Source: Megaustenia siamemsis (Eukaryota > Mollusca > Gastropoda > Stylommatophora > Ariophantidae). Taken from it: 64,000 nt of DNA. The stretch is from NCBI GenBank assembly GCA_032433765.1, contig JAVIAB010000047.1:15371107-15435106 (forward strand). Direction: 5' to 3'. The notes below the pieces were generated by a model that was not told the origin of the DNA, searched no databases, and was given only the letters and a program-made list of their open reading frames with translations. The position numbers and the translations under genes were made by a program. Within the stretch, counting starts at the first letter, position 1. The number at the start of each line of letters is the position of its first letter. This document shows positions 33,703-43,700 of the stretch, piece after piece.

Positions 33703-34030
33703 GGGGCCTCTGTAGCTTAGTTGGGTAAGCCACTCAAGTGGACTATCGACGTTCGACAACCCGTGTTCCATTCCCGCTGGAAGAAGTGTGAGCTGTACTC
33801 GTGGTTGGAAAAAAAATATATCTTCACGGTCGACCTAGCCGCTGGAAGAAATGGACACCAGAGTAATACCCTGGGAAGGTGAGGAATGCCGCCTCGCATC
33901 GTGAGTTTCGATGCTTGAAGCGCCACATTCCAGAAGTCTCCGAACACTTCTGGATAGGCGGCCGAGCACATGTGGGTGAAAACTCGATTGCTAAGACGCC
34001 GATTCAGGTCTCGTACACTACCTTTACTTA
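33703..34030 (+). mobile_element. SINE-2 copy
   Basis: Starts GGGGCCTCTGTAGCTTAGTT (A box), followed by CCGTGTTCCATTCCCGCTGG (B box). The body has GTACTCGTGGTTGG and GGATAGGCGGCCGAGCACAT, and ends GGTCTCGTACACTACC. An (AT)n(GT)n run follows to about 34070. Confidence 0.82.
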
Positions 34031-34037
34031 CTTTACG

Positions 34038-34068
<31 letters not shown>

Positions 34069-34071
34069 CTA

Positions 34072-34420
34072 TAGAAATGTGGTTTTACAGAAGAATGTTG
34101 AGAACACCATGGACAGCTAAGGAGAGTAATGAAAACGTTCTGAAAAACGCCAAAGCAAGAAGAGAGCTAATTTCCAATATTCGAAAGAAACAATCATCAT
34201 TTGTTGGTCATGGATTGAGAAGGGAACAGCTGAAATAAATTGTGACAACTGGGAAAGTAGAGAGACGAAGAGATACAGGGAAGCAAAGAGAGAAGATTCC
34301 AGACAGCTTAAGAGAATGGCTTGGCAGAAGATCAACAACAGAAATTATAAATAACTGTTGAGATCGAAAGTTGTGGTGAGACATGATCACCTACGCCAGC
34401 AGGCCCAGTACTTGAAGATT
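34072..34420 (+). mobile_element. LINE-B 3' fragment
   Basis: Encodes MWFYRRMLRTPWTAKESNEN, then LKNAKARRELISNIRKKQSS, then frame breaks, ending TGATCACCTACGCCAGCAGG near 34400. 5'-truncated directly after the GT-rich tract. Confidence 0.8.
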
Positions 34421-34470
34421 ATATATATATATTTTTTACATTATTTATATTATAGTTTAATCAGCAGCAT

Positions 34471-34940
34471 CATGCACCATACCGATTGGCATGGACGATT
34501 ATGTATTTACAAATATCTCTTTTCACAGTGCATCTTATGAAATATATTTTTCTCTGTTTGCCGTGCAACGACATCAAGCTGTCTAGTATCTTCTTTCTTT
34601 GTTGTCCCGTGATTTCTCTTTCCTTGTATTTTGCTAGTTGCAGCCAAATATTCCAACTTCTCTCTTCTCATTGTGTGCCCGAAAAGCGTCGATTGTTTTT
34701 TTTCTGACGCTTTTTTAAGTAGCTCTTTTTGTGTTGTGAGAATTTCCTCGTTGGTGTTTTTTTTAGCTGTTCCGTGAACTCTCAACTCTTCTGAAAAATT
34801 TCATCTCTGTGGCCTCTAATCGTCTTCTTATTCGTTTATCTATCTGCTGTCGGTAATTCGCTTCAATAATTCAGATTTGACTCAGTATTGCTCCGATGAA
34901 CTCTCTTTCTCACTTCTATTGACACAGCCGTCTTGCTCAG
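34471..34940 (-). mobile_element. LINE-A 3' fragment
   Basis: Begins CATCATGCACCATACCGATT, the complement of the LINE-A end. It runs back through TTTTAGCTGTTCCGTGAACT (complement of the VHGTAK region) to a broken copy of the CYIEPI region. Confidence 0.78.
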
Positions 34941-35239
34941 TGCATTGAGTAATAATAAATAAATAATATGATGATGTGTGGGATTGATAATACAACTGTA
35001 GATAGACCAAGTTATCATTCCCATCTCCACCGCACTAGCAAGAGGAAACAGATACTTCAAGATTGGTACCCCTAGTCTATGCCACTTATGGTAACAGACG
35101 TTACAACGAAACACACACAACAAAACTGTCTCGTATACACAGACTTGCTGAGAAAAACATGGCCCACGCCTTCCAGCTGGCAAGAGAAAATGGATGGCGG
35201 AAGTGAAACAGACAGAAAAATAATCCGGATACCTAGTTT

Positions 35240-35548
35240 GAAGTAGTCATTGCCGCAGAAGAATATTTCATTTGAATGCGTTTAGTGTTAATATTTATTA
35301 GAATATTGAGAGTTCATTGGACAGCTACAAAGACCAATGAGGAAATTTTCAAAGAGGCCAAATTCAAAGAGAGAGAGAGAGAGAGAGCTGCTGACAAATA
35401 TCAGAAACAATCTACAGTTTTCGGGCGCTTCATAAGAAGAGGAATGTTGGAATACTTTGTTACAAAATACAGAGAAAGAGAGATCGCGGACGACAAAGAG
35501 AGAAGATACTAGATAGCTTAGTGTAATGGCATGGTAAACATGGTAAAA
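35240..35548 (+). mobile_element. LINE-A 3' fragment
   Basis: Reads RILRVHWTATKTNEEIFKEA, then an (GA)n expansion at about 35370-35388, then DKYQKQSTVFGRFIRRGMLE and CGRRQREKILDSL. It ends before the usual (ATG)n tail, where GACA repeats begin. Confidence 0.78.
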
Positions 35549-35552
35549 ACAG

Positions 35553-35872
35553 AACAGGACAGACAGACAAGACAAGACAAGACAAGACAGGACAAGTCAA
35601 GACAGACGGACAGACATTCAAGGCAGACAAGACAGACCGGACAGACAAACAGACAAAAAACACAGGACAGACTTTTAGGCAAGACACAACAGACAGACAA
35701 TACAACAAAACAGGACAGACAGACAATACAACAAAACAGGACAGACAGACAAAAAAGACAGGACAGACAGGCAGACAGACAGGCAGACAGACAGACAGAC
35801 AGGACAGAACAGACAGGTTAGACAGACGGACAGAACAGACAAGACAGGACATGCAGACAGACAGACAGGACA
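35553..35872. repeat. GACA/GACAA/GACAG short tandem repeats
   Basis: Mixed AGAC tetramers and ACAAG or ACAGG pentamers. The TACAACAAAACAGGACAGAC block occurs twice about 30 bp apart. Confidence 0.9.
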
Positions 35873-36090
35873 CGAATGTTTATATTGTTTATTGTACATG
35901 TCTGATTCATGGGGATGAGATTATGACTCAACTTTTTATTGAATTATTACATCATTTTTATGTTATTGGATATGTATTTATTATCTTCAAATGCTGTTTA
36001 CTTTTGATATATTTTCATCTGCTGATTTTTAATTATGTAATGCTGGAAGCAAACGTTGATTACCATCTTTTGTCCATGTTACTCGTCCAG

Positions 36091-36252
36091 CAACTGACGC
36101 TCAGATGCATGATGGCTTATGGGGAGAATAGGTACCTGGTCAAAGAGGAGGACGTGCATGAAAACACCAGGTACAGATGTTATCAATTTACACAGCTGAC
36201 CCAACACGTCATCAGGCAAGGTCGTACGGATGAGAGCTATAACAGGAAGAAG
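36091..36252 (+). CDS. exon 2 of the Cys-rich secreted protein
   Basis: 162 bp, 54 residues: QLTLRCMMAYGENRYLVKEE, then VHENTRYRCYQFTQLTQHVI and RQGRTDESYNRKK. The acceptor is TTTTGTCCATGTTACTCGTCCAG, ending at 36090. The donor is AAGAAG^GTTAGT after 36252. Both ends are phase 0, matching exon 1 and exon 3. Its two Cys (RC and YRC) fit the middle of a CFP-type domain that starts in exon 1 and ends at VSCIEG in exon 3. The surrounding DNA shows no repeat family, unlike most of the intron. Without transcripts, the model rests on splice signals, phase and domain continuity. Confidence 0.6.
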
Positions 36253-36349
36253 GTTAGTTTGGACTGTTTGGTTTATTTTGTAATTGGGAGAGGGTCAGTT
36301 TAGTTAGTAATATCAGAATAATTATTATAATAGGTCAGACATATCAAAA

Positions 36350-36830
36350 CACAACACAGCGAGTCTTCAATAAACGTTGCGAGAACACCAGACCCAAAGC
36401 CCGATCACGAAAAAGATGGATCAACGGAATACTGAAAAAAAAACAACTAAAAAGCATAGCAGCAGGTGTGTACAGGAGAGCAAAAGACCGCAAATTATAT
36501 CTCCCCTCGTCGCTGAAAAGGAGTCGCGATAGCTCAGTGGTTAGTGAACTGGACTACAAAAGACAAGAGGTAGAGCTCGATCCCAACCGACCGCTTCCGG
36601 GTTCACCCAGCCTTAAATGGGTAACGGATTTATTCTTGGAAAGTAAAGCGGCACGGGCGTAATACCGACCACATTACTCCAAAAATCATGTGTTGAAGGT
36701 CTGTAAAATTTATGGTCCCTAATACCATATTCCCTATACGGCACTTGGCGTGACGGGGGTACTTTACTTTTTTACTTCGACGCTGAAAGACAAATGAGGA
36801 AGGAAAGAAGAAGAAGAAGAAAATGTGTAC
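36350..36830 (+). mobile_element. LINE C-terminal fragment in intron 2, split by SINE-1
   Basis: With the SINE removed, one frame reads KRCENTRPKARSRKRWINGI, then LKKKQLKSIAAGVYRRAKDR and KLYLPSSLKRQMRKER. This resembles the Arg/Lys-rich end of a LINE polymerase. It ends in an (AAG)n tail at about 36804-36822. Confidence 0.65.
36519..36776 (+). mobile_element. SINE-1 copy with 12-bp duplication
   Basis: Forward full-length copy, with a B-box region changed to GAGCTCGATCCC. Flanks TCGTCGCTGAAA (36507-36518) and TCGACGCTGAAA (36777-36788) differ at one base. It sits inside a LINE fragment in intron 2. Confidence 0.9.
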
Positions 36831-36899
36831 TTACAATTTGTGTATATCGTCTGTCTCTTCATAATTGTCAACTTACAAAGCTGGCACTCTCTTCTGCAG

Positions 36900-38411
36900 G
36901 TCAGCTGTATCGAAGGCTCTTACACAGAAGACGAGGAGGTACTTGTCGCCTATAAGGACATCCAGCCTGACCGCTGTCCATTGATTGGAGGATACCAGCT
37001 CGTCATTCACAAAGGGATGGCCGTTGATGATAACTGTGTTGGCAGTGTCCGGAAATACAACCCTAGCATACAGTTCCACTGCGACTGGCGGAGCTCCGGA
37101 AATGTAGTTGTTGATTTTGGGAAAGATTGCGTGCCTGCACCATTGATTCCAAGTATGGGGGGTCATAACACGACACATCTCCGCTGTGTTAGTAAGTGGA
37201 ATAATGCTGGCTTTCGTTCAGTGCTGCTTCAAATGAGAGATTACCCCTCGAGCTTTTGGTGTCTCCATTTCAAGTCTGTGGAGAAAGGCATTGAAGGGCG
37301 TGAGTCCGAGGAGAAGACGCTAAAGATTTTTCTGACGGTTGATGGTCGGTGCTCCAGTAAAGACTTTGGAGAAGAGGATGTTCCAAGAAACACCAGCTTG
37401 TTTGGGAATATATTTAAGTATATTGAAAAGTCAGACCCCAAATGCAGCGACAAGTACACGTGTCAATCAAATGGAGACAAATGCCTTGAGTCTACAGATT
37501 GTCCCAGTAAATGTGGGCGCTGTATAAAAGATGCAGTCACTCGAAATTGTAGTTTCCCACAACATTTACTTGGCACTTGGAAGGTTTATAGCCCCGATCG
37601 TCAATTAGAAATTACCTTGGAGAAGACACGAATTAAAAGTCCCGATTTTACAGATTTTATGTGTTCCGGACCGTCAGAACTTGATCTCCCAAATTACATG
37701 TACCCGGTGGTTCAAGCAAGTTCAGATGCAAATTGTATGCCTTATTATGCGTGTGTCCTGATCGTGAGTCCAACTCCAGGCATCTTAACTTTCCAACTGC
37801 GACCTAGACTTCGCAATCAGGAAACAGGCGAACGGTTGTCATGTAAACAAAGTCAAGAAATTTTAGCCAGTGTTATGCCCCCTGAATCAGAATGGGCCGT
37901 AACTTTGATTAACCAGAACCAGCTGAAGAGAGCCGGTTGTAACCACATGAAGCGGATAGCATATCCTACAGCAATCAACAACTGCAATGTGGTGGTTAAT
38001 TCATGTACAGGCACATGCCAGACATTGAACGTCACTTTTGAAACTACAGAGTGTGAGAACGAGACAAACATTGAGCACAGACATATTTGCTACGCGCCAT
38101 TAACTTTTAATGACAACGTTCGTGGGATTCTCACCAGGGCCGTTACATCCGGGAAGTACTTATGCTGGTTGTTAGGAAGCACCAGGTTGTTTGTAGCAAC
38201 ATCAGATTATTGTAACCAAGAGTCCGTCAACCGAGTCTATAATGACTTGTCAGCCGCCATCAAATATGACCCTATTAAAGCGATATCGTTGTCGCTAAGC
38301 GATGTTAACCCATCTAATACATGCGCACTCCACACATCGACAATATCTTTATACATGATAATCTTTGGGTATGCTCTACAAACAATGCTTGTGCGTAATG
38401 TAGATACATAA
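36900..38411 (+). CDS. exon 3: main ectodomain of a Cys-rich, DUF704x-like protein
   Basis: 1,512 bp including the TAA stop, 503 residues. The acceptor CTCTCTTCTGCAG ends at 36899. The open frame extends upstream to a Met at 36825, but that part is intronic-looking and the splice site is strong, so I start at GTC. Features in order: VSCIEG and PDRCPLIGGYQ; a CVPAPL...LRCVSKW block; FWCLHFKS; a Cys cluster YTCQSNGDKCLESTDCPSKC; a second CSFPQHLLGTW domain (near joined residue 345); CTGTCQTLNVTFETTEC; and a hydrophobic end ISLYMIIFGYALQTMLV that could be a GPI-anchor signal or a membrane helix. N-glycosylation sequons include NTT, NTS, NCS, NVT and NET. No catalytic motif is visible. Family assignment (DUF7042-DUF7045 type) is from memory of its pattern, and the role is unknown. 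No clear AATAAA follows before the downstream satellite. Confidence 0.82.
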   Translation, partial: VSCIEGSYTEDEEVLVAYKDIQPDRCPLIGGYQLVIHKGMAVDDNCVGSVRKYNPSIQFHCDWRSSGNVVVDFGKDCVPAPLIPSMGGHNTTHLRCVSKWNNAGFRSVLLQMRDYPSSFWCLHFKSVEKGIEGRESEEKTLKIFLTVDGRCSSKDFGEEDVPRNTSLFGNIFKYIEKSDPKCSDKYTCQSNGDKCLESTDCPSKCGRCIKDAVTRNCSFPQHLLGTWKVYSPDRQLEITLEKTRIKSPDFTDFMCSGPSELDLPNYMYPVVQASSDANCMPYYACVLIVSPTPGILTFQLRPRLRNQETGERLSCKQSQEILASVMPPESEWAVTLINQNQLKRAGCNHMKRIAYPTAINNCNVVVNSCTGTCQTLNVTFETTECENETNIEHRHICYAPLTFNDNVRGILTRAVTSGKYLCWLLGSTRLFVATSDYCNQESVNRVYNDLSAAIKYDPIKAISLSLSDVNPSNTCALHTSTISLYMIIFGYALQTMLVRNVDT

Positions 38412-38572
38412 ATATGTGAAGTAATACTATGTCTGTTTATGTTTGTGAACTTAAAATTGTGCAGGTACTGAAGATGACAACAGGTGACATATGATTCCCA
38501 CACTTAATATGGCATTTGTATTGACATTCATTTTTGGTTGTTAAATATTCGTGTGGAAGTCTGAATGACATG

Positions 38573-40060
38573 ACAGACTTTGTGTGATTGGATTGTTGGA
38601 TGTTTTATTGGATAGACAGACTTTGTGTGATTGGATTGTTGGATGTTTTATTGGATAGACAGACTTTGTGTGATTGGATTGTTGGATGTTTTATTGGATA
38701 GACAGACTTTGTGTGATTGGATTGTTGGATGTTTTATTGGATAGACAGACTTTGTGTCATTGGATTGTTGGATGTTTTATTGGATAGACAGTCTTTGTGT
38801 GATTGGATTGTTGGATGTTTTATTGGATAGACAGACTTTGTGTGATTGGATTGTTGGATGTTTTATTGGATGTTTTATTGGATAGACAGACTTTGTGTGA
38901 TTGGATTGTTGGATGTTTTATTGGATAGACAGACATGTGTGGTTAGAGTATTGGATGTTTTATTGGATGTTTTATTGGATGTTTTATTGGATGGTTTATT
39001 GGATAGACAGACATGTGTGGTTAGAGTATTGGATGTTTTATTGGATGTTTTATTGGATGGTTTATTGGATATACAGATATGTGTGGCTAGAGTATTGGAT
39101 GTTTTATTGGATGTTTTATTGGATAGACAGACATGTGTGGTTGGCTTGTTGGATGTTTTATTGGATGTTTTATTGGATAGACAGGCATGTGTGGTTAGAG
39201 TATTGGATGTTTTATTGGATGTTTTATTGGATAGAAAGGCATGTGTGGTTGGCTTGTTGGATGTTTTATTGGATGTTTTATTGGATAGACAGACATGTGT
39301 GGTTGGCTTGTTGGATGTTTTATTGGATGGTATATTGGATAGACAGACATGTTTGGTTAGAGTATTGGATATTTTTTGGATAGACAGACATGTGTGGTTA
39401 GAGTATTGGGCGTTTCATTGGATAGACAGACTTATATGGTTGGAGTGTTTAATGTTTTTTTTAATAGACTTATCTGTGTGGTTGTAGTGTTGGATGTTTT
39501 GTTGGATAGACAGACTTGTGTGGTTGTAGCGTTATATGTTTTGTTGGTTAGACAGACTTGTGTGGTTGTAGCATTGGATGTTTTGTTGGATAGACAGACT
39601 TGTGTGGTTGTAGTGTTGGATGTTTTGTTGGTTAGACAGACTTGTGTGGTTGTAGTGTTGGATGTTTTGTTGGATAGACAGACTTGTGTGGTTGTAGTGT
39701 TGGATGTTTTGTTGGTTAGACAGACTTGTGTGGTTGTAGCATTGGATGTTTTGTTGGATAGACAGACTTGTGTGGTTGTAGCGTTAGATGTTTTGTTGGA
39801 TAGACAGACTTGTGTGGTTGTAGTGTTGGATGTTTTGTTGGTTAGACAGACGTGTGTGGTTGTAGTGTTGGATGTTTTGTTGGATAGACAGACTTCTGTG
39901 GTTGTAGCGTTAGATGTTTTGTTGGTTAGACAGACTTGTGTGGTTGTAGCATTGGATGTTTTGTTGGATAGACAGACTTGTGTGGTTGTAGTGTTGGATG
40001 TTTTGTTGGTTTGACAGACTTGTGTGGTTGTAGTTTTGGATGTATTATTGGTTACACAGA
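38573..40060. repeat. 42/43-bp satellite just downstream of the gene
   Basis: The left part repeats GATTGGATTGTTGGATGTTT plus TATTGGATAGACAGACTTTG at 43 bp. The middle mixes short GGATGTTTTATT units. The right part (39470-40060) is a 42-bp unit with GTTGTAGTGTTGGATGTTTT and GTTGGATAGACAGACTTGTG, alternating GGATAG and GGTTAG. Degenerate units run on to about 40205. It begins 160 bp after the stop codon, so transcripts may enter it. Confidence 0.93.
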
Positions 40061-40374
40061 CTTATGTGAAATGATTGTATGTATGCGTTTATTGTTTCAT
40101 TTTTATTGAACAGACAGACTTGTATTGTTGGATTGTTTAATATGTTATTTGGTAGACTTAGTGATTGGATTGCTGGATATTTTATTGGATAGACAGACCT
40201 ATGTGGTAGAGTTGTTATATAAGTCATACATATTTAGACGTGTTTCATTGACGATACAGGTTTAACATAGACATGTTAATTAACAAATCTAGCACGGACG
40301 GACGTCATTAATGCCCCCTGAGAAGTGGAAAGGACACAGGACTTCAACAAAAGCTCACATCACTCCTTTGGATG

Positions 40375-40631
40375 GATGTCCGGTTAGCGCAATCGATAGG
40401 CGGTTGGCTTACCACGACAACAGCCGGGGTTCGTACCCTGACGAGGACACCTGGGTTTTACTAATTCCCTAAAAATTAGTACCTCTGAAGTCGGAGTAAA
40501 TCTGCCTGCATGGCGAGGGGCATCCTGTAATGGGATAAAACAGACTTTACACGCAAAATTCAGTCCCACAAAAATTGAGTGGGTGGGACTTTGTCAGAGG
40601 TCGAAGCTGACGAAAGCGAACGAACGAACGA
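40375..40631 (+). mobile_element. SINE-3 with perfect 13-bp target-site duplication
   Basis: The head GTCCGGTTAGCGCAATCGAT with GGGGTTCGTACCCTG (B box) is tRNA-like. The body has GTACCTCTGAAGTCGGAGTA, CACGCAAAATTCAGTC and GGGACTTTGTCAGAGGTCG, and ends in a (CGAA)n tail. ACTCCTTTGGATG occurs exactly at 40362-40374 and 40632-40644. The body is shared with SINE-4 but the head differs. Confidence 0.9.
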
Positions 40632-40644
40632 ACTCCTTTGGATG

Positions 40645-40820
40645 AAAGAGATGGTAGTTAAGATGGGTACAGACAGAAACGAGAGCCTTAGTGAGCGAAT
40701 GCGAGGACTTAGCCAACACAGAGCTGGATCGTCAGTCGCTGGACGCTGCGGGACTTGCTATGGAGGGGATCTGGGAACCTGTGGACATATTCCATATGCA
40801 GTGATGATAACCCACGAATA
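40645..40820 (+). mobile_element. interspersed repeat R4, copy 1
   Basis: GAAAGAGATGG, GTTAAGATGGG, CAGAAACGAGA, CAACACAGA and GGACTTGCTATGGAGGGGAT align with 54805-54990 and, in part, 59290-59435. Ends near GTGATGATAACC. SINE-3 is inserted at or near its left end. Confidence 0.6.
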
Positions 40821-41195
40821 ATTAAGTAACTCGCAAACTTACATATATGAGTATGTCTCATTGACAACTTATTTACCTTCATATGTTTTACTCACAAAAC
40901 ATATTTATGAACACATACTTCCTTGTCAAGACTTTATATAGACGCTTGTTTCATGACAAGGAATATGTGTACAGACATGATTCATTAGCTCTTAAACAGA
41001 GAGAAGTCTTGCCTTGGGTTTTCTTGATATCCTAGGTTCTGCTGGAAATGATGCACTTTGTCCACCCTAGAGATATTACAATACAAGATCTTCTTCTTAT
41101 CTTTCAGCCATTAAGTAGACGTCGATGAGCTGCTTCGCTAGCTTACGTCAAAGCGATATCTACGATGTTTGACCCAACACACCTGTCTTGAATCC
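40821..41195. other. no firm feature
   Basis: AT-rich unique sequence. A short stretch near 41150-41185 (TGACCCAACACACCTGTCTT) faintly resembles R2. Confidence 0.4.
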
Positions 41196-42290
41196 TGGAA
41201 GTCCGCGACTACAAAACGTGCTTAATGGAGGTCCGCGACTACAAAACATTTTTAATGGAGGTCCGCGACTACAAAACATTTTTAATGGCGGTCCGCGACT
41301 ACAAAACATTGTTAATGGAGGTCTGCGACTACAAAACTTTCTTAATGGAGGTCCGCGACTACAAAACATTGTTAATGGAGGTCCGCGACTACAAAACATT
41401 GTTAATGGAGGTCTGCGACTACAAAACTTTCTTAATGGAGGTCCGCGACTACAAAACATTGTTAATGGAGGTCCGCGACTACAAAACATTGTTAATGGAG
41501 GTCTGCGACTACAAAACATTGTTAATGGAGGTCTGCGACTACAAAACATTGTTAATGGAGGTCTGCGACTACAAAACATTGTTAATGGAGGTCCGCGACT
41601 ACAAAACATTGTTAATGGAGGTCTGCGACTACAAAACATTGTTAATGGAGGTCTGCGACTACAAAACATTGTTAATGGAGGTCCGCGACTACAAAACATT
41701 GTTAATGGAGGTCCGCGACTACTAAACTTTCTTAATGGAGGTCCGCGACTACAAAACGTGTTTAATGAAGATCCGCATCTACAAAACATTTTATATAGAG
41801 GTCCGCGACTACAAAACAATTTTTATAAAGGTCCGCGACTACTAAACTTTTTTAATGGAGGTCCGCGACTACTAAACGTGTTTAATAGAGGTCCACGACT
41901 ACTAAACGTGTTTAATGGAGGTCCGCGACTACAAAACGTGTTTAATGGAGGTCCGCGACTACTAAACGTGTTTAATTGAGGTCCGCGACTACAAAACGTG
42001 TTTAATGGAGGTCCGCGACTACTAAACGTGTTTAATTGAGGTCCGCGACTACAAAACGTGTTTAGTGAAGGTCCGCGACTACTAAACGTGTTTAATGGAG
42101 GTCCGCAACTACTAAACTTTTGTATTGGACGTCCGCGACTACAAAACGTGTTTAATGGAGGTCCGCGACTACTAAACTTTTGTATTGGAGGTCCGCGACT
42201 ACAAAACGTGTTTAATTGAGGTCCGCGACTACACAACGCTGTTAAGGGGGTCCGCGACTACAAAACGTGTTTAATGGGGGTCCGTGGTAA
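41196..42290. repeat. 30-bp satellite, about 36 copies
   Basis: Unit GGTCCGCGACTACAAAACAT plus TGTTAATGGA. Variants change CCGCG to CTGCG, ACAAAAC to ACTAAAC, and ATTGTTAAT to GTGTTTAAT. In the left half, ATT units dominate. In the right half, GTG units with ACTAAAC dominate. The 10-codon period leaves long frames (NGGPRLQNIV repeats) open on both strands. Confidence 0.95.
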
Positions 42291-42700
42291 AGCAAAGTAT
42301 GAGGACCGCTGCTCTAGACTAACCTGACCTCCACAATGTTCAGGTATTCTCACAATATTGACCAGTCTGCTTTGATGCAAACTGATTGGAAATTTGGGAG
42401 GGGGTGGTGATGTGGTGAGGTGGATTGAAGTCTTGATGAGCTTTTGGTCTTCGTCCTGCTGTGATCGCTTAGCGCATGACCTCCTTGGTTCATCCACGAG
42501 TTTGTGTACATTAATTGCTCACTTCAGCCATTATCAAAACAGCATTGACAATTTTCAGAACATCATCATCATCATCATGTGCAGTATTTGAGGGCTGAGA
42601 CAACTCGTTCTCAACAACAGTGTACATTTTTAATGTTTTAACACCAGATTTGTTCCTTTTGCAATCACTCTTGTTTTTATTTTTTCTTCTTTTCCCTCTG
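42291..42700. other. no recognisable feature
   Basis: Apparently unique DNA, with short (ATC)n runs at 42562-42576 and 42702-42715 only. Confidence 0.45.
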
Positions 42701-42701
42701 T

Positions 42702-42985
42702 CATCATCATCATCATGTACCATACCGGTTGGCGTTGGCGATGTCTTTCCACAATATTCTATCTATAATGCATCGTATCAGTTCTGTTGTTAACTGTTTT
42801 CTATGCCATGACATTAAGCTATTTAGTATTTTCTCTCTTTGTCGTCCGCGATTTCTCTTTCCTTTTATTTTGTCAGTTGCAACCAAGTATTCCTACTTAC
42901 CTCTTCTCATGATGTTCCCGAAAAATGTTGATTATTTCTTTCTGATGTTTTAGGGAGTTGCTCCCCCTGAAAGCATCTTCTATTT
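42702..42985 (-). mobile_element. LINE-A 3' fragment
   Basis: Starts CATCATCATCATCATGTACC, then ATACCGGTTGGCGTTGGCGA. It continues through TTTGTCGTCCGCGATTTCTC to a region like the complement of KKSAF, and then diverges. Confidence 0.82.
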
Positions 42986-43164
42986 CCTCAACGTTTTATG
43001 TATCTTGGTTCTCGGGGAACCAGTGCTGTCGAGAGGTGATTGATGTGGAATTAGAAGTAGTTTAGTTCTTTCTTCCAGATGACACATCAGTCTCGCAATA
43101 ATCTCGTGTTCAATTCGTTCTTCAAGAAAGTAGGGACCGAGCATACAAGTACCTCATCGTTTCT

Positions 43165-43300
43165 TATCGTTGTTCTTATTTTCTGAAGAAAGCCACATAT
43201 AGCGTCAGCTTTCGCTTGTATTCCCTTTTTGTAAAGCTGCCACCATACCTTGTAGGAGTGTACGTTACACCCCACTACTGGGTCCTTGCTACAAAAGTCA
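43165..43300 (+). ncRNA. decayed hammerhead-like PLE-type repeat, copy 3
   Basis: CTGAAGAAAGCCACATATAG aligns with the ribozyme-like core at 27630, but GAAACGTC is lost. Downstream TTTTGTAAAGCTGCCACCAT and ACACCCCACTACTGGGTCCT confirm the same repeat family. Not expected to fold as a ribozyme. Confidence 0.4.
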
Positions 43301-43365
43301 GTTGATTGATAGGTCTGTATCCATTTCGACTTTAATGTATTTTCCCTTCTTTGGTTATGGTTATG

Positions 43366-43700
43366 ATTATGGAAGGCCCTGGTATCACTACAAACGAATT
43401 AAAATCCATAATTGCTCAACCGCCCGTACCAGTGGAATCATCCGAATTACTAACTCATCTCCCAAACAAAGAAAGGTAACTGTAGTCCCCATCATAGCAG
43501 TCTCAGCACACGCCAAAAGACATAAGACGAAATCGCACAGAAAGTGAACACAGCCAACTGTTCCTTGTCATACGATATTATCATTCATCGTAAACTAAGG
43601 GAATATCGAAACATGATCAAAACGGATGAGACACACAGCTCACGGTGTGCACAGAGCACTTAACTCAGTAGCTCATGCAACAAGCCGGACTTGGTATTGG
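43366..43700 (-). mobile_element. interspersed repeat R1, copy 2
   Basis: Begins TATGGAAGGCCCTGGTATCA, the complement of the R1 3' end. It runs to CAAGCCGGACTTGG, the complement of the R1 CCAAGTCCGRCTTG block, where the 15-bp repeats begin. Confidence 0.72.

Larger units (their letters stand above)
28841..38411 (+). other. gene model: secreted Cys-rich protein, three exons
   Basis: The span joins coding exons 28873-29094, 36091-36252 and 36900-38411. Every junction is phase 0 with GT and AG borders (CAG^GTAGGA, CCAG^CAA, AAG^GTTAGT, GCAG^GTC). The joined protein is about 631 residues: signal peptide 1 to about 27, a Cys-rich ectodomain, and a hydrophobic C-terminal tail near 608-626. A domain start of the form CxFP...W occurs at about residue 28 (CFPLEET...NRHW) and again near 345 (CSFPQHLLGTW). 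This is internal support that exon 1 belongs to the same protein. The architecture resembles the DUF7044/7042/7043/7045 extracellular proteins of invertebrates. Function is unknown. A 5' UTR exon probably lies upstream, because an acceptor precedes exon 1. Confidence 0.68.

Noticed and set aside
36825..36899. Start codon of the Cys-rich protein at 36825
   Set aside because: A strong acceptor ends at 36899, exon 2 joins in phase, and a better signal peptide exists in exon 1. The hydrophobic stretch upstream of the acceptor is probably intronic, though it could mimic a signal peptide.
38846..40014. Leu/Val/Asp-rich repeat frames of about 213 codons
   Set aside because: They follow the 42/43-bp satellite, and change frame where the period changes.
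41160..42236. NGGPRLQNIV and CSRGPPLTMF repeat proteins, up to 263 codons
   Set aside because: The 30-bp satellite is divisible by three and lacks stops. Frames are open on both strands and there are no splice or gene signals.
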